Shown here: in pieces, positions 1-9,010 of the stretch
Position numbering within the stretch: the stretch's first letter is position 1
Layout: every line of letters starts with the position of its first letter
Assembly (NCBI GenBank): GCA_016935415.1
Contig: JAFGRA010000125.1
Span: forward strand, 1 to 32,014
DNA: 32,014 nucleotides
From: Anaerolineales bacterium
GTDB lineage: Bacteria; Chloroflexota; Anaerolineae; Anaerolineales; UBA11579
Direction: 5' to 3'
Translations under genes and position numbers: made by a program
Notes under the pieces: generated by a model
What the model saw: only the letters and a program-made list of their open reading frames with translations
Databases searched by the model: none
Told to the model about the DNA's origin: nothing

Positions 1-275
1 AACAATTCAATCAATGTTAGGGAACTGTCTGTTTGTGTTTAGAATTTTGCGACGGCTATTAGCGGTCAGTTCCATCAATTGATACGTTTATATTGTAGCG
101 CTTCGCGGGAAAAAGCACAAACCTAACAAAATTGTTAAGAGCGATTTTCACTCACCTGATATGATTACTTTATAGTAGGGAGCCAAAAAACAGGTTAATA
201 TTAATCATATTTGCCGTAGGGATATTTTTATCCTATTTATTCCAAAAACAAAATATTACTGTTATTGAGGGATAG

Positions 276-2636
276 ATGCTCTCCAAGTATAAATATTGGA
301 TACAAGTGCCCAAATTTGCCGATAGTGAGAGACAATACAAAGCCCGAATCTTCAAGACCGGTCTCAGAATAGCTGCTCTTATCAATACAGTTATTGCCAT
401 TGTCGTCTTGCTGGCCGCGCGGGATTTTCTACCCATTTACTTGCCGCAAGGACTTTATATTTACGTCATCATCTTCTTGGGGCAGATTTTCCTTGCTCAA
501 GGTAAGCTTAATTTCGCAGCACAATTCGTGATCTTCGGAGCGTGGCTGCTGGTGCCCATCGGTCTACTCGGACTTACAGGCTACAACGACACTTCCTATT
601 GGAGTTATTTCCTGTTGCTAATCACAGCTTCGGCACTTCTGTTACAAATTCCTGCTCTTATCCTTATTTTTAGCCTCAGCTTAGGCGTCGTCATTCTTAC
701 CCAATTACCAATCACAAATTCATTTTCAATCGTTCAACAAGAATTAATATTGCCATCACAGATTCAGGTTTTTTCAAATCTTGCCAATTTTTTCTTGATG
801 GTGACCCTCTTCTATTTAACCCGCAAAGCTGTGGGGGAATCGGTCGTTAAGCTTCGGCGCAGCCAGCGCAACTACAAAGCATTGTTCGAACAAAACAACG
901 ATGCAATCATCATTTTCGATCTGGATTTTGTGATCTTAGCTTTGAATCACAGAGTTATCAGCCTATTAGGCTACCAAGCAGAAGAACTTATCGGCAAATC
1001 CGTACAGAACATTGTCGCCCCCGAGGAAATAGAATCCAGCCATGAAAATCTGCGCCGTTTGTTGGCCGGTGAAGAATTAACAGTGTACGAACGCACGTTG
1101 GTAACCAAGGATGGGAGACGTCTGCTCTTAGAAATCAACCTTACTCTGGTTCACAACTCGGATGGGTCTCCTGAATGTTGCCAGGCCATTGGGAGGGATA
1201 TCACTCACCGGGAAAGCGTGCGCAGAAAGCTGGAAATAAGTGAAGAGCGTTTCCGCAGCCTGTTCGAAGAATCACCCATTTCACTTTGGGAAGAGGATTT
1301 TTCCGATGTGAAAACCTATATTGAAGAAATTAGAGCTAAAGGTGTAACCGACCTGAACCAATACTTCCTCAATCATCCCGAAGAAGTGGATGCCTGCGCC
1401 GAGCGCGTAAAGATCCTGGCTTACAACCAAACCACGCACGAACAATTGAAATGGATTCCTGTCGACGAATTACTGCAGGGGTCATTTCTAGCAATGTATG
1501 CAGAGGGCAATCGCGTCATGCGCGAAGAATTCGTTGCTTTTGCAGAAGGACAAACGCGTTTTGAAATAGAGACTTATCATTTAGACAAAGAACACACCCC
1601 GCTGCACATCTTCTTGCGCGCATCCATGCTCAATGGGTTTGAGGATACCTGGGGGCGCGTGATCGTCTCGGTCATGGATATCACCAAACTAAAAACCACA
1701 GAAGCTGAATTAAAAAAGTCGGAGTTACAATATCGCACAACCATCGAATCATTAGAAGAAGCCATCATGGTTGTCGATAAAGACCTGCGGGTAACCTTAT
1801 TCAATAATCCCTATACACAATGGGATCAAGCCTTTAATATCCAGGCGGACTGTGCGGGAATGCATGCCTTTGACGTGATACCTTTCTTCCCCGACGACAT
1901 CGCCGAATACTATGCGCGCGCTTTTCAAAGCGGCGAAACCCAAACGTGTGAGGAATCTATTGAAATCGAAGGTGCCGAATATTATCTGGAACTGCGTATC
2001 ATTCCAGTAGCCGACCAAGGTGAAGTCGTCCAGGCGATCACCGTGATCCGTGACATCACCGACCGCCGTGACTTGGAGCAGCGCCTGCGCGTGTCATTGG
2101 CCAACATGGCAACCCTGTCTCGCACCGATCCACTAACCCTGCTTTTCAACCGTCGGGCGATCATCGAATACGCCCAGGCAGAATTGAGCCGCGCGTCACG
2201 AAATGATACGCCACTCAGCTTGCTTTTGTTGGACATGGACCTATTGAAACCGGTAAATGACAAATACGGCCACCAGTTTGGAGACGAGGCCTTGCGCATG
2301 TTGGCCCAAGCCATGGATCAGGCCAAGCGCAGCTACGATTGGGTTGGGCGCTGGGGTGGCGATGAATTCCTGGTGGTATTGCCGGACGCAGGCATAGAAG
2401 AAGCAGCAGAAGTGGCCGCTCGGTTATGCCAACACGTAAACCAATTGAAATTAGCAACACCCAACGGCCACGAAGAAGGATTAAGTATCAGTACAGGTAT
2501 CAGTTGCACAGGCATAGGAAATGAAGCAAACTTCATCCTGGATGAGCTTATCAGCCAGGCGGATGAAGCCCTATATAAGGCCAAAGAACGCGGCCGCAAT
2601 CAATTCGAAATTTACGGCCGCTACCAGAGAAACTAA
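276..2636 (+). CDS. Membrane-anchored sensor diguanylate cyclase (N-terminal TM region, about 3 PAS domains, C-terminal GGDEF)
   Basis: 786 aa ORF; hydrophobic N-terminus; PAS-like segments ending in GRDITHRE, VSVMDITKLK and VIRDITDRR; SRTDPLTLLFNRRA and GRWGGDEFLVVLPD motifs; gaggga SD-like sequence before the ATG. Confidence 0.93.
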   Translation: MLSKYKYWIQVPKFADSERQYKARIFKTGLRIAALINTVIAIVVLLAARDFLPIYLPQGLYIYVIIFLGQIFLAQGKLNFAAQFVIFGAWLLVPIGLLGLTGYNDTSYWSYFLLLITASALLLQIPALILIFSLSLGVVILTQLPITNSFSIVQQELILPSQIQVFSNLANFFLMVTLFYLTRKAVGESVVKLRRSQRNYKALFEQNNDAIIIFDLDFVILALNHRVISLLGYQAEELIGKSVQNIVAPEEIESSHENLRRLLAGEELTVYERTLVTKDGRRLLLEINLTLVHNSDGSPECCQAIGRDITHRESVRRKLEISEERFRSLFEESPISLWEEDFSDVKTYIEEIRAKGVTDLNQYFLNHPEEVDACAERVKILAYNQTTHEQLKWIPVDELLQGSFLAMYAEGNRVMREEFVAFAEGQTRFEIETYHLDKEHTPLHIFLRASMLNGFEDTWGRVIVSVMDITKLKTTEAELKKSELQYRTTIESLEEAIMVVDKDLRVTLFNNPYTQWDQAFNIQADCAGMHAFDVIPFFPDDIAEYYARAFQSGETQTCEESIEIEGAEYYLELRIIPVADQGEVVQAITVIRDITDRRDLEQRLRVSLANMATLSRTDPLTLLFNRRAIIEYAQAELSRASRNDTPLSLLLLDMDLLKPVNDKYGHQFGDEALRMLAQAMDQAKRSYDWVGRWGGDEFLVVLPDAGIEEAAEVAARLCQHVNQLKLATPNGHEEGLSISTGISCTGIGNEANFILDELISQADEALYKAKERGRNQFEIYGRYQRN

Positions 2637-2721
2637 ACTTAACTGAATTTTATCCCCCAACACCAGTAATTCCAATAAAACCATTATAATAACCCAACGA
2701 AATTCTCTTTTGGAATAGCGT

Positions 2722-3225
2722 ATGGAACCATTCGAAACCAACCGCCTATTACTGCGCCCCCTGACAATCACCGACCTGGATGATCTGCACAACCTATACA
2801 GCCGCCTGCGAGTCATGAAATACATTACGGGAAACGCACGCAGTTACCAGAAAACCGGCGAACGCCTTCGGCACCATATTTCCGACCACCAGCAGTACGG
2901 GTTTGGGCTGTGCGCCGCCATACTCAAGGAAACCGGCGAGATGATCGGGCGCTGTGGCATGGAACCGGTCGAAGAAGACCACGGTATGGAAGGTGACATT
3001 GCCTGGATGTTCCTACCCGAATATTGGGGGCAGGGTTTGGCAACCGAGTTCGGCACAGCGCAAATCGAGTATGGTTTCAAACGTTTGGGTTTGGTGCGCA
3101 TCTTCGCTACCGCCAACCGGGACAACCTCGCCTCGATCCGTGTGATGGAAAAGCTGGGCATGAGGTTGGCAGGTGCCTCCGACCAGCGGGTAGAATACGA
3201 AATATTCCCTGACTCGGCTACCTAA
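2722..3225 (+). CDS. GNAT family N-acetyltransferase (RimJ/RimL-like)
   Basis: ETNRLLLRPLTITDLDDL start, GYGF/IGRCGMEPVEE, PEYWGQGLATEFGTAQIEYGF acetyl-CoA loop and NxxSIRVMEKLGM. Confidence 0.9.
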   Translation: MEPFETNRLLLRPLTITDLDDLHNLYSRLRVMKYITGNARSYQKTGERLRHHISDHQQYGFGLCAAILKETGEMIGRCGMEPVEEDHGMEGDIAWMFLPEYWGQGLATEFGTAQIEYGFKRLGLVRIFATANRDNLASIRVMEKLGMRLAGASDQRVEYEIFPDSAT

Positions 3226-3267
3226 GCGCCTTGAATCCAGCAAAGCCGATCCGTAACCATTCAAATA

Positions 3268-4320
3268 ATGATCTCTAAAAGTAACCTCCCAACCTTTCTC
3301 AGCCATTACTACGAAGCCGCTAACGGGCCATTCCGCAACCTATCTCATGTACCACTAACAGAAGCCGAAGCACGTCTAGCGGCGATCCGCAAACGCGGCG
3401 ATGTTTTCGCCAGCAAACGCCCCACCGATTATTTGAGCGTCCGGAACGAGTTAGAAGACCGCGTGCGCACATTGTTCATCGAAAAAGGCGGGCAACCACA
3501 GCTCTCACACCCGCACTACATGATCCTGGGGGCTTGCCCGTGGGTCAAATCATGGTATAAGCAGGGGGCAGAACTCCACATCCCCCTGGCCGAGTTTGAT
3601 CCTGATACGATCAGTTTTACCTACGGCGATACTTTCCCGGCCATGCGCTATCAGGATAGCAGTCCGTATCGCGGCCGGGTGTATACTTTAGATGAGGTAC
3701 CAAATTTAATCCGGCAATTTGGTTTACCGCAAATCACCAACCCCGAGGGCGCCCGCGGGCCAGACCGCTATATCGAAGCCCAGGTCTGGGCAGAGCAGCC
3801 TATCACAAAGTATATGCGAACAGATCGAGAGATTCCCTTATCCGAATTCACTTTCCAGCCCATTGATGAAGCTGCCGCGCGCACCGTCCTTAATTGGCGC
3901 TACCCGGCCCCCTACGATATCTACAACTCCAAGCCGGATAACATCGAAAACGATATCCAATACCTGCTCGATCCCCAATACCCTTATTTTAGTATGACCA
4001 ACCAGGCTGACGAATTAGTCGCCTTCTGCACATATGGCCTGGATGCACAGGTGCCCGGCGGGGAATATTCGACCGAGGCGCTGGATATCGGCCTGGGTAT
4101 GCATCCCAACTTGACCGGGCAAGGGTTAGGCATTCAATTCGTCCAGGCAGTGATCCAATTCGGCATCCAAACCTACCATCCCGAACGGCTGCGTGTCACC
4201 ATCGCTGGTTTCAACCAGCGTGCCCGGCGGGTATGGGAAAAGGCCGGCTTCGTATTTGAACAGGAATTTGGACGCCGCAAAGACAACCATCCCTTTGTCA
4301 TCCTCATCCGGATGGCCTGA
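3268..4320 (+). CDS. Two-domain protein: uncharacterised N-terminal domain fused to C-terminal GNAT acetyltransferase
   Basis: 350 aa; C-terminal GLGMHPNLTGQGLGIQFVQAV...RVTIAGFNQRARRVWEKAGF is GNAT; residues 1 to about 175 (HYMILGACPW...TYGDTFPAMRY...GPDRYIEAQVW) are not GNAT. Confidence 0.85.
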   Translation: MISKSNLPTFLSHYYEAANGPFRNLSHVPLTEAEARLAAIRKRGDVFASKRPTDYLSVRNELEDRVRTLFIEKGGQPQLSHPHYMILGACPWVKSWYKQGAELHIPLAEFDPDTISFTYGDTFPAMRYQDSSPYRGRVYTLDEVPNLIRQFGLPQITNPEGARGPDRYIEAQVWAEQPITKYMRTDREIPLSEFTFQPIDEAAARTVLNWRYPAPYDIYNSKPDNIENDIQYLLDPQYPYFSMTNQADELVAFCTYGLDAQVPGGEYSTEALDIGLGMHPNLTGQGLGIQFVQAVIQFGIQTYHPERLRVTIAGFNQRARRVWEKAGFVFEQEFGRRKDNHPFVILIRMA

Positions 4321-4365
4321 ATCAACTACCATTCACACCCAACCTCCAGCATAGGAGAAGTTCAA

Positions 4366-4623
4366 TTGTCCCCGGGACGCGTGATCAAAGTCGAATGTCG
4401 ATGCGGTTACCTGCTTTTCAAATACTACAAAGGCGGCCGCGGGCGGCTGATTAAATGCTTCCTCGATCACCTTACCGAAGACAACGTCGGTATCGAAACC
4501 CTGTCACTTGGCACACGCCCCACCTGTCCCGCCTGTGATAAGGTCATCGGCGAAATCCGCATCGTGCGCGGCCGCCCGGCGCTTAAGCTCAATCAGGGCG
4601 CTATCAAACCAACCCGAACATGA
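4366..4623 (+). CDS. Small zinc-ribbon-like protein of unknown function
   Basis: 85 aa, TTG start preceded by aggagaag; CRCG...CPAC pairs; basic C-terminus GRPALKLNQGAIKPTRT. Confidence 0.7.
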   Translation: MSPGRVIKVECRCGYLLFKYYKGGRGRLIKCFLDHLTEDNVGIETLSLGTRPTCPACDKVIGEIRIVRGRPALKLNQGAIKPTRT

Positions 4624-4671
4624 GGATATAATACTCTCGCGCGCAAGCAAAAAATCTGAAGGCAAAAATCA

Positions 4672-5154
4672 ATGCAAAATGAAGATAAGATCACAGCATA
4701 TTGGCAGGCCTATCTGGAGACACTGCCCAAAGAATTAGACAAAGCAGCCCTGACCTACACCGCCTGGGCTTTTGGCAGCGGGGCAGAATTGGCCGATGAA
4801 TTAGGCGCGCTGGTTGTACAAGGCACCAAAACCGCCACGCTGTCGGTGATATGGGAATACGAAGCCGAAGGAGAAGCACTGCCCCAGATTGGCGAATTGA
4901 ACATCATCCTGGATGGGAAAGGCACTCCGATCTGCATTATCGAAACAACCGAAATCGAAGTCAAGCCCTTCAATCAAGTGGATGCCCAGTTCGCTTATGA
5001 TGAGGGCGAGGGTGACCGTTCCTTCGCATACTGGCGCGATGCCCATTGGGGCTATTACCAACGCGAATTAGCAAAGATTGGCAAAGCGCCACACCCCGAA
5101 ATGGAAGTGGTTTGCGAACGCTTCCGGGTGGTGTATAAATCACCATCTGCATGA
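4672..5154 (+). CDS. ASCH domain-containing protein
   Basis: 160 aa; AWAFGSGAELADELGALVVQGTKTATLSVIWEYEAEGEALPQIGEL...FAYDEGEGDRSFAYWRDAHWGYY typical of ASCH proteins. Confidence 0.85.
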   Translation: MQNEDKITAYWQAYLETLPKELDKAALTYTAWAFGSGAELADELGALVVQGTKTATLSVIWEYEAEGEALPQIGELNIILDGKGTPICIIETTEIEVKPFNQVDAQFAYDEGEGDRSFAYWRDAHWGYYQRELAKIGKAPHPEMEVVCERFRVVYKSPSA

Positions 5155-5194
5155 GGATTACTGCAATTTCCGGCGTGGTGATACAATCGAAGCT

Positions 5195-5635
5195 ATGAAA
5201 CCCCCACATACACCAGCCTGGGTGCGTTGGCTGCCCGCCATCATGCTCATGCTGGTGATCTTCATCTTTTCCGCTATCCCCGATGCCGGATTACAAACCC
5301 AATTCAGCCCTGATCCGGTCAAGATCCCGAATTTCGGGGTTGCCAACCGGGTAGTCAAAAAACTCGGCCACCTGCTGATCTACGCCCTCTTGGCACGCTG
5401 CTACCTCTACGGTCTGGGCAAGCATGATCGCCGTACGCGCTGGATTGCGTTTGGGTTAGCGGTGCTGTATGGCATCAGCGACGAATTCCACCAATCCTTC
5501 GTGCCCGGGCGCGGTGCGGGGCCGGTCGATGTGTTTATTGATGCTTGTGGGGCCTGGTTGGCGCTTTTTCTCCCTAAGATCATCAAACGCCGAAACAAAT
5601 TTGAAAGCATAAACTTCCAGCATACCAATGAATAA
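5195..5635 (+). CDS. VanZ-like family membrane protein
   Basis: The ORF track starts at 5078, but the ATG at 5195 begins the hydrophobic MKPPHTPAWVRWLPAIMLMLVIFIFS; KLGHLLIYALLA and YGISDEFHQSFVPGRGAGPVDVFIDACGAWLA are VanZ-like signatures. Confidence 0.85.
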   Translation: MKPPHTPAWVRWLPAIMLMLVIFIFSAIPDAGLQTQFSPDPVKIPNFGVANRVVKKLGHLLIYALLARCYLYGLGKHDRRTRWIAFGLAVLYGISDEFHQSFVPGRGAGPVDVFIDACGAWLALFLPKIIKRRNKFESINFQHTNE

Positions 5636-5846
5636 ATGGCAATTCCTCAAAATAAATCACAACCTGCCAGGTGTCAAGCTTTCGCCATGACCAATGGCCC
5701 AATCCGCTTATCCACCCTGCCAGCCCGTTCTGGTTGCGCGTTCCAGGGAGTTCTTGTATAGTAGTGGGAAGTATAGAAATCTCGGTTTTCGGCCATCTGG
5801 CCTGAAAATTGCACGCTATATGCAAAGAAAAATTTCGAAAGTGAGA

Positions 5847-6836
5847 ATGGAGTCTCAGATGATGATTCCGAAGAAAACCTGGCTCGCGTTACTGGCAATT
5901 ATGCTGCTGATTTTATTGGCTGGTTGTGACGCGATCGCTTTGACTCAACCGGCCGCGACGGTCGACCCGAACGCGACCATCGACCCAAATGCCACGCTTG
6001 ACCCCAACGCAACCGTAGCGGCAACGGCCACCCCAATCACTGCGGATGGAGTCGGCGGTGGAGAATCGCAAGAAGATGACGTGAACATTGATCTGACCCT
6101 GGCAGTTGTAGAAATGACGCTTACTGCCCTGGCAAACACAACGCCGACCGTTGTGACCGAAGAAGTAATCGTCACTGAGCAAGTCGTTGTAACCGCAACA
6201 GATGATGCTACTGCTACCAATACGCCCAGCCCTACAGTACCTGGCGTGCAGTTGACCCGCCTAGCAGGGACGCTATCTGCCCTTACCCAGGTTCCGAACA
6301 CGCTGACTGCCATCGTGGTTTCTTCTACCCCCACTCCGGTCACGCCTTCCCCTACTCCGGAACCAGAACAGCTCACCGCCACAGCCGAGAATCTGCCCTC
6401 GCCAACCATTACCCAAACGTTGGTGCCCTGCAATTCGATGCGCTTCGTTTATGACGATACCATCGCCGATGGCACGCGTGTCGACCCCGGCGAAGTCTTC
6501 ACCAAACGCTGGCGCGTGCAAAATGATGGCACCTGCACCTGGACTGCCGGGCAATACGCCCTGGTGTTCTTCGAGGGTGACCGCCTGAACGGCAGCACGC
6601 CTTTGCCCTTGCAGTTCAGCATCCCGCCTGGTGGCTACACGAACCTCTCCGTAGTTTTGACCGCCCCATACACCCCCGGCCCCTACCGCGGCTACTGGCT
6701 GCTGGCCGATGCCGAAGGCAACTTGTTCGGCTACGGCCCCAACAACACCCAGGCTTTCTGGGTTGACGTTGTCGTGCGTGGCGAAGTCCCCACCGTGCCG
6801 GTGGTCGATTTTGCCACGGTAACGCCGTCACCCTAA
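5847..6836 (+). CDS. Lipoprotein with Thr/Pro-rich linker and NBR1-Ig-like domain
   Basis: In-frame ATG at 5847 or 5859; signal peptide with lipobox LLAGC; ATxDPN repeats and TPTP linker; C-terminal FVYDDTIADGTRVDPGEVFTKRWRVQNDGTCTWTAGQYALVFFEGDRL... Confidence 0.85.
   Translation: MESQMMIPKKTWLALLAIMLLILLAGCDAIALTQPAATVDPNATIDPNATLDPNATVAATATPITADGVGGGESQEDDVNIDLTLAVVEMTLTALANTTPTVVTEEVIVTEQVVVTATDDATATNTPSPTVPGVQLTRLAGTLSALTQVPNTLTAIVVSSTPTPVTPSPTPEPEQLTATAENLPSPTITQTLVPCNSMRFVYDDTIADGTRVDPGEVFTKRWRVQNDGTCTWTAGQYALVFFEGDRLNGSTPLPLQFSIPPGGYTNLSVVLTAPYTPGPYRGYWLLADAEGNLFGYGPNNTQAFWVDVVVRGEVPTVPVVDFATVTPSP
5955..6008 (+). repeat. Intragenic tandem repeat, 3 x 18 nt encoding ATVDPN/ATIDPN/ATLDPN
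   Basis: gcgacggtcgacccgaac | gcgaccatcgacccaaat | gccacgcttgaccccaac, followed by a partial unit. Confidence 0.85.
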
Positions 6837-6864
6837 AATTTCCTCTTCCCCTGACCATAAAGCA

Positions 6865-6892
6865 AAAATCCGGTGCCTAGGCACCGGATTTT
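6865..6892. terminator. Perfectly palindromic, probably bidirectional intrinsic terminator between convergent genes
   Basis: aaaatccggtgcc-ta-ggcaccggatttt, A- and T-runs on both flanks, located between the + lipoprotein gene and the - methyltransferase gene. Confidence 0.85.
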
Positions 6893-6937
6893 CATTTTAG
6901 ATTGGAATCAAAATATTTTGGTATCAATTGACGCAAG

Positions 6938-7582
6938 TCAACGTTTTTGTGCAAGCATCCAGAGAAAAGGCACCTCATTATCTGCTTCCATCTGCGTTTC
7001 AATTTTTGTCTCAAGAATATTAAAGCCTGCGGCTATCACCATCCCCTTCATCGTTTCTGGATCGAAACAGCTTATGAACATCGGTACGTTCAGCCATTCG
7101 CCGACCATACCTTCGTATTCTCCGGCTTCGATACTCAACAAGAAGAACCCGTTTGGTTTTATCCACTGCTGTATGCGTTGCAGCAGGCTGGCGTGTTCCT
7201 CACGCGGGAGATGTTCAATCGTATAAAAGGAGACGACCGCATCGAAAGAGGCCGCAGGGAAATCGACCGCCCCGGCATCGGCATGGATAAAAGTACCATG
7301 CGGAACGTTTTGGCGGGCCAATTCGATCTGCGTCTGTGAGATGTCCACCCCGGTTATTTGGTGATTCTGAGCGATTTCAATATCTGCAGGGTCCCCAGAA
7401 CCACAGCCCAGGTCCAGAACAGAAGAACCAGGGGGTAATCTTTCCAACAGTTTGTAGAGCCACCGTATGCGCGGCCATTCATTATTGGTTTCTAAACGTG
7501 CGTAGTCATGTGCGATCTGATCATAACCCTGTTCGACCAGGCGCTTATGTTGTGCAGCATCAGAATTGGCGTTCATATACAC
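6938..7582 (-). CDS. Class I SAM-dependent methyltransferase
   Basis: SSVLDLGCGSGDPADIEIA (motif I), VDISQTQIELARQN, FDAVVSFYTIEHL; ggaggt SD upstream. Confidence 0.9.
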   Translation of the reverse strand: MYMNANSDAAQHKRLVEQGYDQIAHDYARLETNNEWPRIRWLYKLLERLPPGSSVLDLGCGSGDPADIEIAQNHQITGVDISQTQIELARQNVPHGTFIHADAGAVDFPAASFDAVVSFYTIEHLPREEHASLLQRIQQWIKPNGFFLLSIEAGEYEGMVGEWLNVPMFISCFDPETMKGMVIAAGFNILETKIETQMEADNEVPFLWMLAQKR

Positions 7583-7699
7583 CTCCAGTAATATCTAACA
7601 ATAAAAATCAGCAACCTTTCCTATCGAGGCGGCCAGATTGTATTTTACAATGCCAATTATGCGGAAGTCAGGCTGATAATTCAATTATAATACCTTCTC

Positions 7700-8953
7700 A
7701 TGAATAGTTACATCACCCTCTTACGCTGCCGGCCATATTTCCGCAATCTATGGTTGGCATCGGTTGTCAGCCTGCTGGGGGACTGGTTCAACACCATCGC
7801 CACCGTCATCCTGGTCAGCCGCTATACGAACACCGGTTTAGCGGTTAGCGGTCTCTTTCTGGCCCGCACCCTACCACAATTCCTTTTTGGTCCGGTTGCC
7901 GGAGTGGTCGCCGACCGCTTCAACCGCAAGCTCGTCATGGTGATCAGTGATATCATGCGCGCCGGGATCGTGCTCAGTTTCCTGTGGGTAGATCGCCCGG
8001 AGCGCGTTTGGCTGATCTACCTCCTGACCGCGTTGCAACTGACCATCTCCACCTTCTTCAATCCGGCCAGTTCCGCCCTGCTGCCCAGTCTGGTGGAAGG
8101 TGATAAAGAACTGCTGACCAGCAATGTGCTTTCCTCGATCACCTGGTCGGCCATGCTGGCCATCGGGGCAGCGCTGGGTGGCGGTTTTTCGGCCATCTTC
8201 GGCGTGCGCGCCGCCCTGATCGTCGACGCAATCACCTTCTTGGTATCAGCACTGCTGGTATCCCAAATTTACCTGGAGCCGCTCCCCGAAGGTGAAACCC
8301 AGCCGGAACCCACCAGCGGCTGGGCGGATTTCATCGCCGGCCTGCGCTATCTCTGGCAGCACAAGGACACCTTGATGTTAACCACCGTCAAAGCGTTGGG
8401 GCAGATCGGGGCCAGTGATATCATCATCACAGTCTATGCCGAGCGCCTGTTTTCATTGGGCAGAGAAGGTGCGGGGACATTAGGGTTACTCTACGCCGCT
8501 GCCGGAGTCGGAGCTGTACTGGGCCCGGTGATTGGCAACCGCATCGGTGATGGCAGCCAATCCGCCTTGAAGCGCGCCATCCAGATCGGCTTTATTTTGA
8601 TGCCGCTGGGCTGGCTGCTGGTCGGTTGGGCGCCCACGCTGCTCGTGGTCGCGGTTGGTTTCCTGCTGCGCGCCATCGGGGGTTCGGTCAACTGGACATA
8701 TAGCTCCGTACTGATCCAAATGCAAACTCCAGACAAATATTTGGGACGTGTTTTCTCTTTTGATATGGGCTTCTTCACCCTGGGGCTGTCGATTTCCCTA
8801 TGGCTCTCCGGCCAGATGCTGGACAGCTTCCAACTCGACCCGCGCACGCTGACCCTGTATTTCTCCCTGGCCGGTATTGTGCCGGTCGCCATCTGGTTCA
8901 TCTCTCAAAGGCTGCTGGCGAAACAAAATACCCCCGTCACAACATCTCCTTAG
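7700..8953 (+). CDS. MFS transporter (MFS_3/enterobactin-exporter-like)
   Basis: 417 aa multipass; LRCRPYFRNLWLASVVSLLGDWFNTIA and PVAGVVADRFNRKLVMVISDIMRAG typical of MFS_3. Confidence 0.9.
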   Translation: MNSYITLLRCRPYFRNLWLASVVSLLGDWFNTIATVILVSRYTNTGLAVSGLFLARTLPQFLFGPVAGVVADRFNRKLVMVISDIMRAGIVLSFLWVDRPERVWLIYLLTALQLTISTFFNPASSALLPSLVEGDKELLTSNVLSSITWSAMLAIGAALGGGFSAIFGVRAALIVDAITFLVSALLVSQIYLEPLPEGETQPEPTSGWADFIAGLRYLWQHKDTLMLTTVKALGQIGASDIIITVYAERLFSLGREGAGTLGLLYAAAGVGAVLGPVIGNRIGDGSQSALKRAIQIGFILMPLGWLLVGWAPTLLVVAVGFLLRAIGGSVNWTYSSVLIQMQTPDKYLGRVFSFDMGFFTLGLSISLWLSGQMLDSFQLDPRTLTLYFSLAGIVPVAIWFISQRLLAKQNTPVTTSP

Positions 8954-8958
8954 ATACA

Positions 8959-8984
8959 GAACCTCCCGCTTACACGGGAGGTTC
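8959..8984 (+). terminator. Rho-independent-like hairpin after the MFS gene
   Basis: gaacctcccg-cttaca-cgggaggttc six bases past the stop codon; weak downstream U-run. Confidence 0.7.
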
Positions 8985-9010
8985 TCCTATATTTATTTCA
9001 ATTCAATTGA

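Noticed and set aside
217-235. TAGGGATA/TATCCTA hairpin upstream of the sensor cyclase as a riboswitch
   Set aside because: Short bulged AT-rich hairpin with no recognisable riboswitch core.
5078-5194. Extended N-terminus of the VanZ-like ORF
   Set aside because: Overlaps the ASCH gene and encodes a non-hydrophobic unrelated stretch; the ATG at 5195 is a better start.
5195-5635. VanZ-like gene as a glycopeptide resistance marker
   Set aside because: VanZ-like proteins are widespread and no vanHAX-type genes are present.
5945-6433. 162 aa minus-strand ORF inside the T/P-rich lipoprotein gene
   Set aside because: Val/Ser/Thr-rich shadow of the repetitive Thr/Ala/Pro codons on the opposite strand.
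6873-7707. Plus-strand ORFs of 117, 130 and 123 aa opposite the SAM methyltransferase
   Set aside because: Antisense to a clear methyltransferase; no domain signal.
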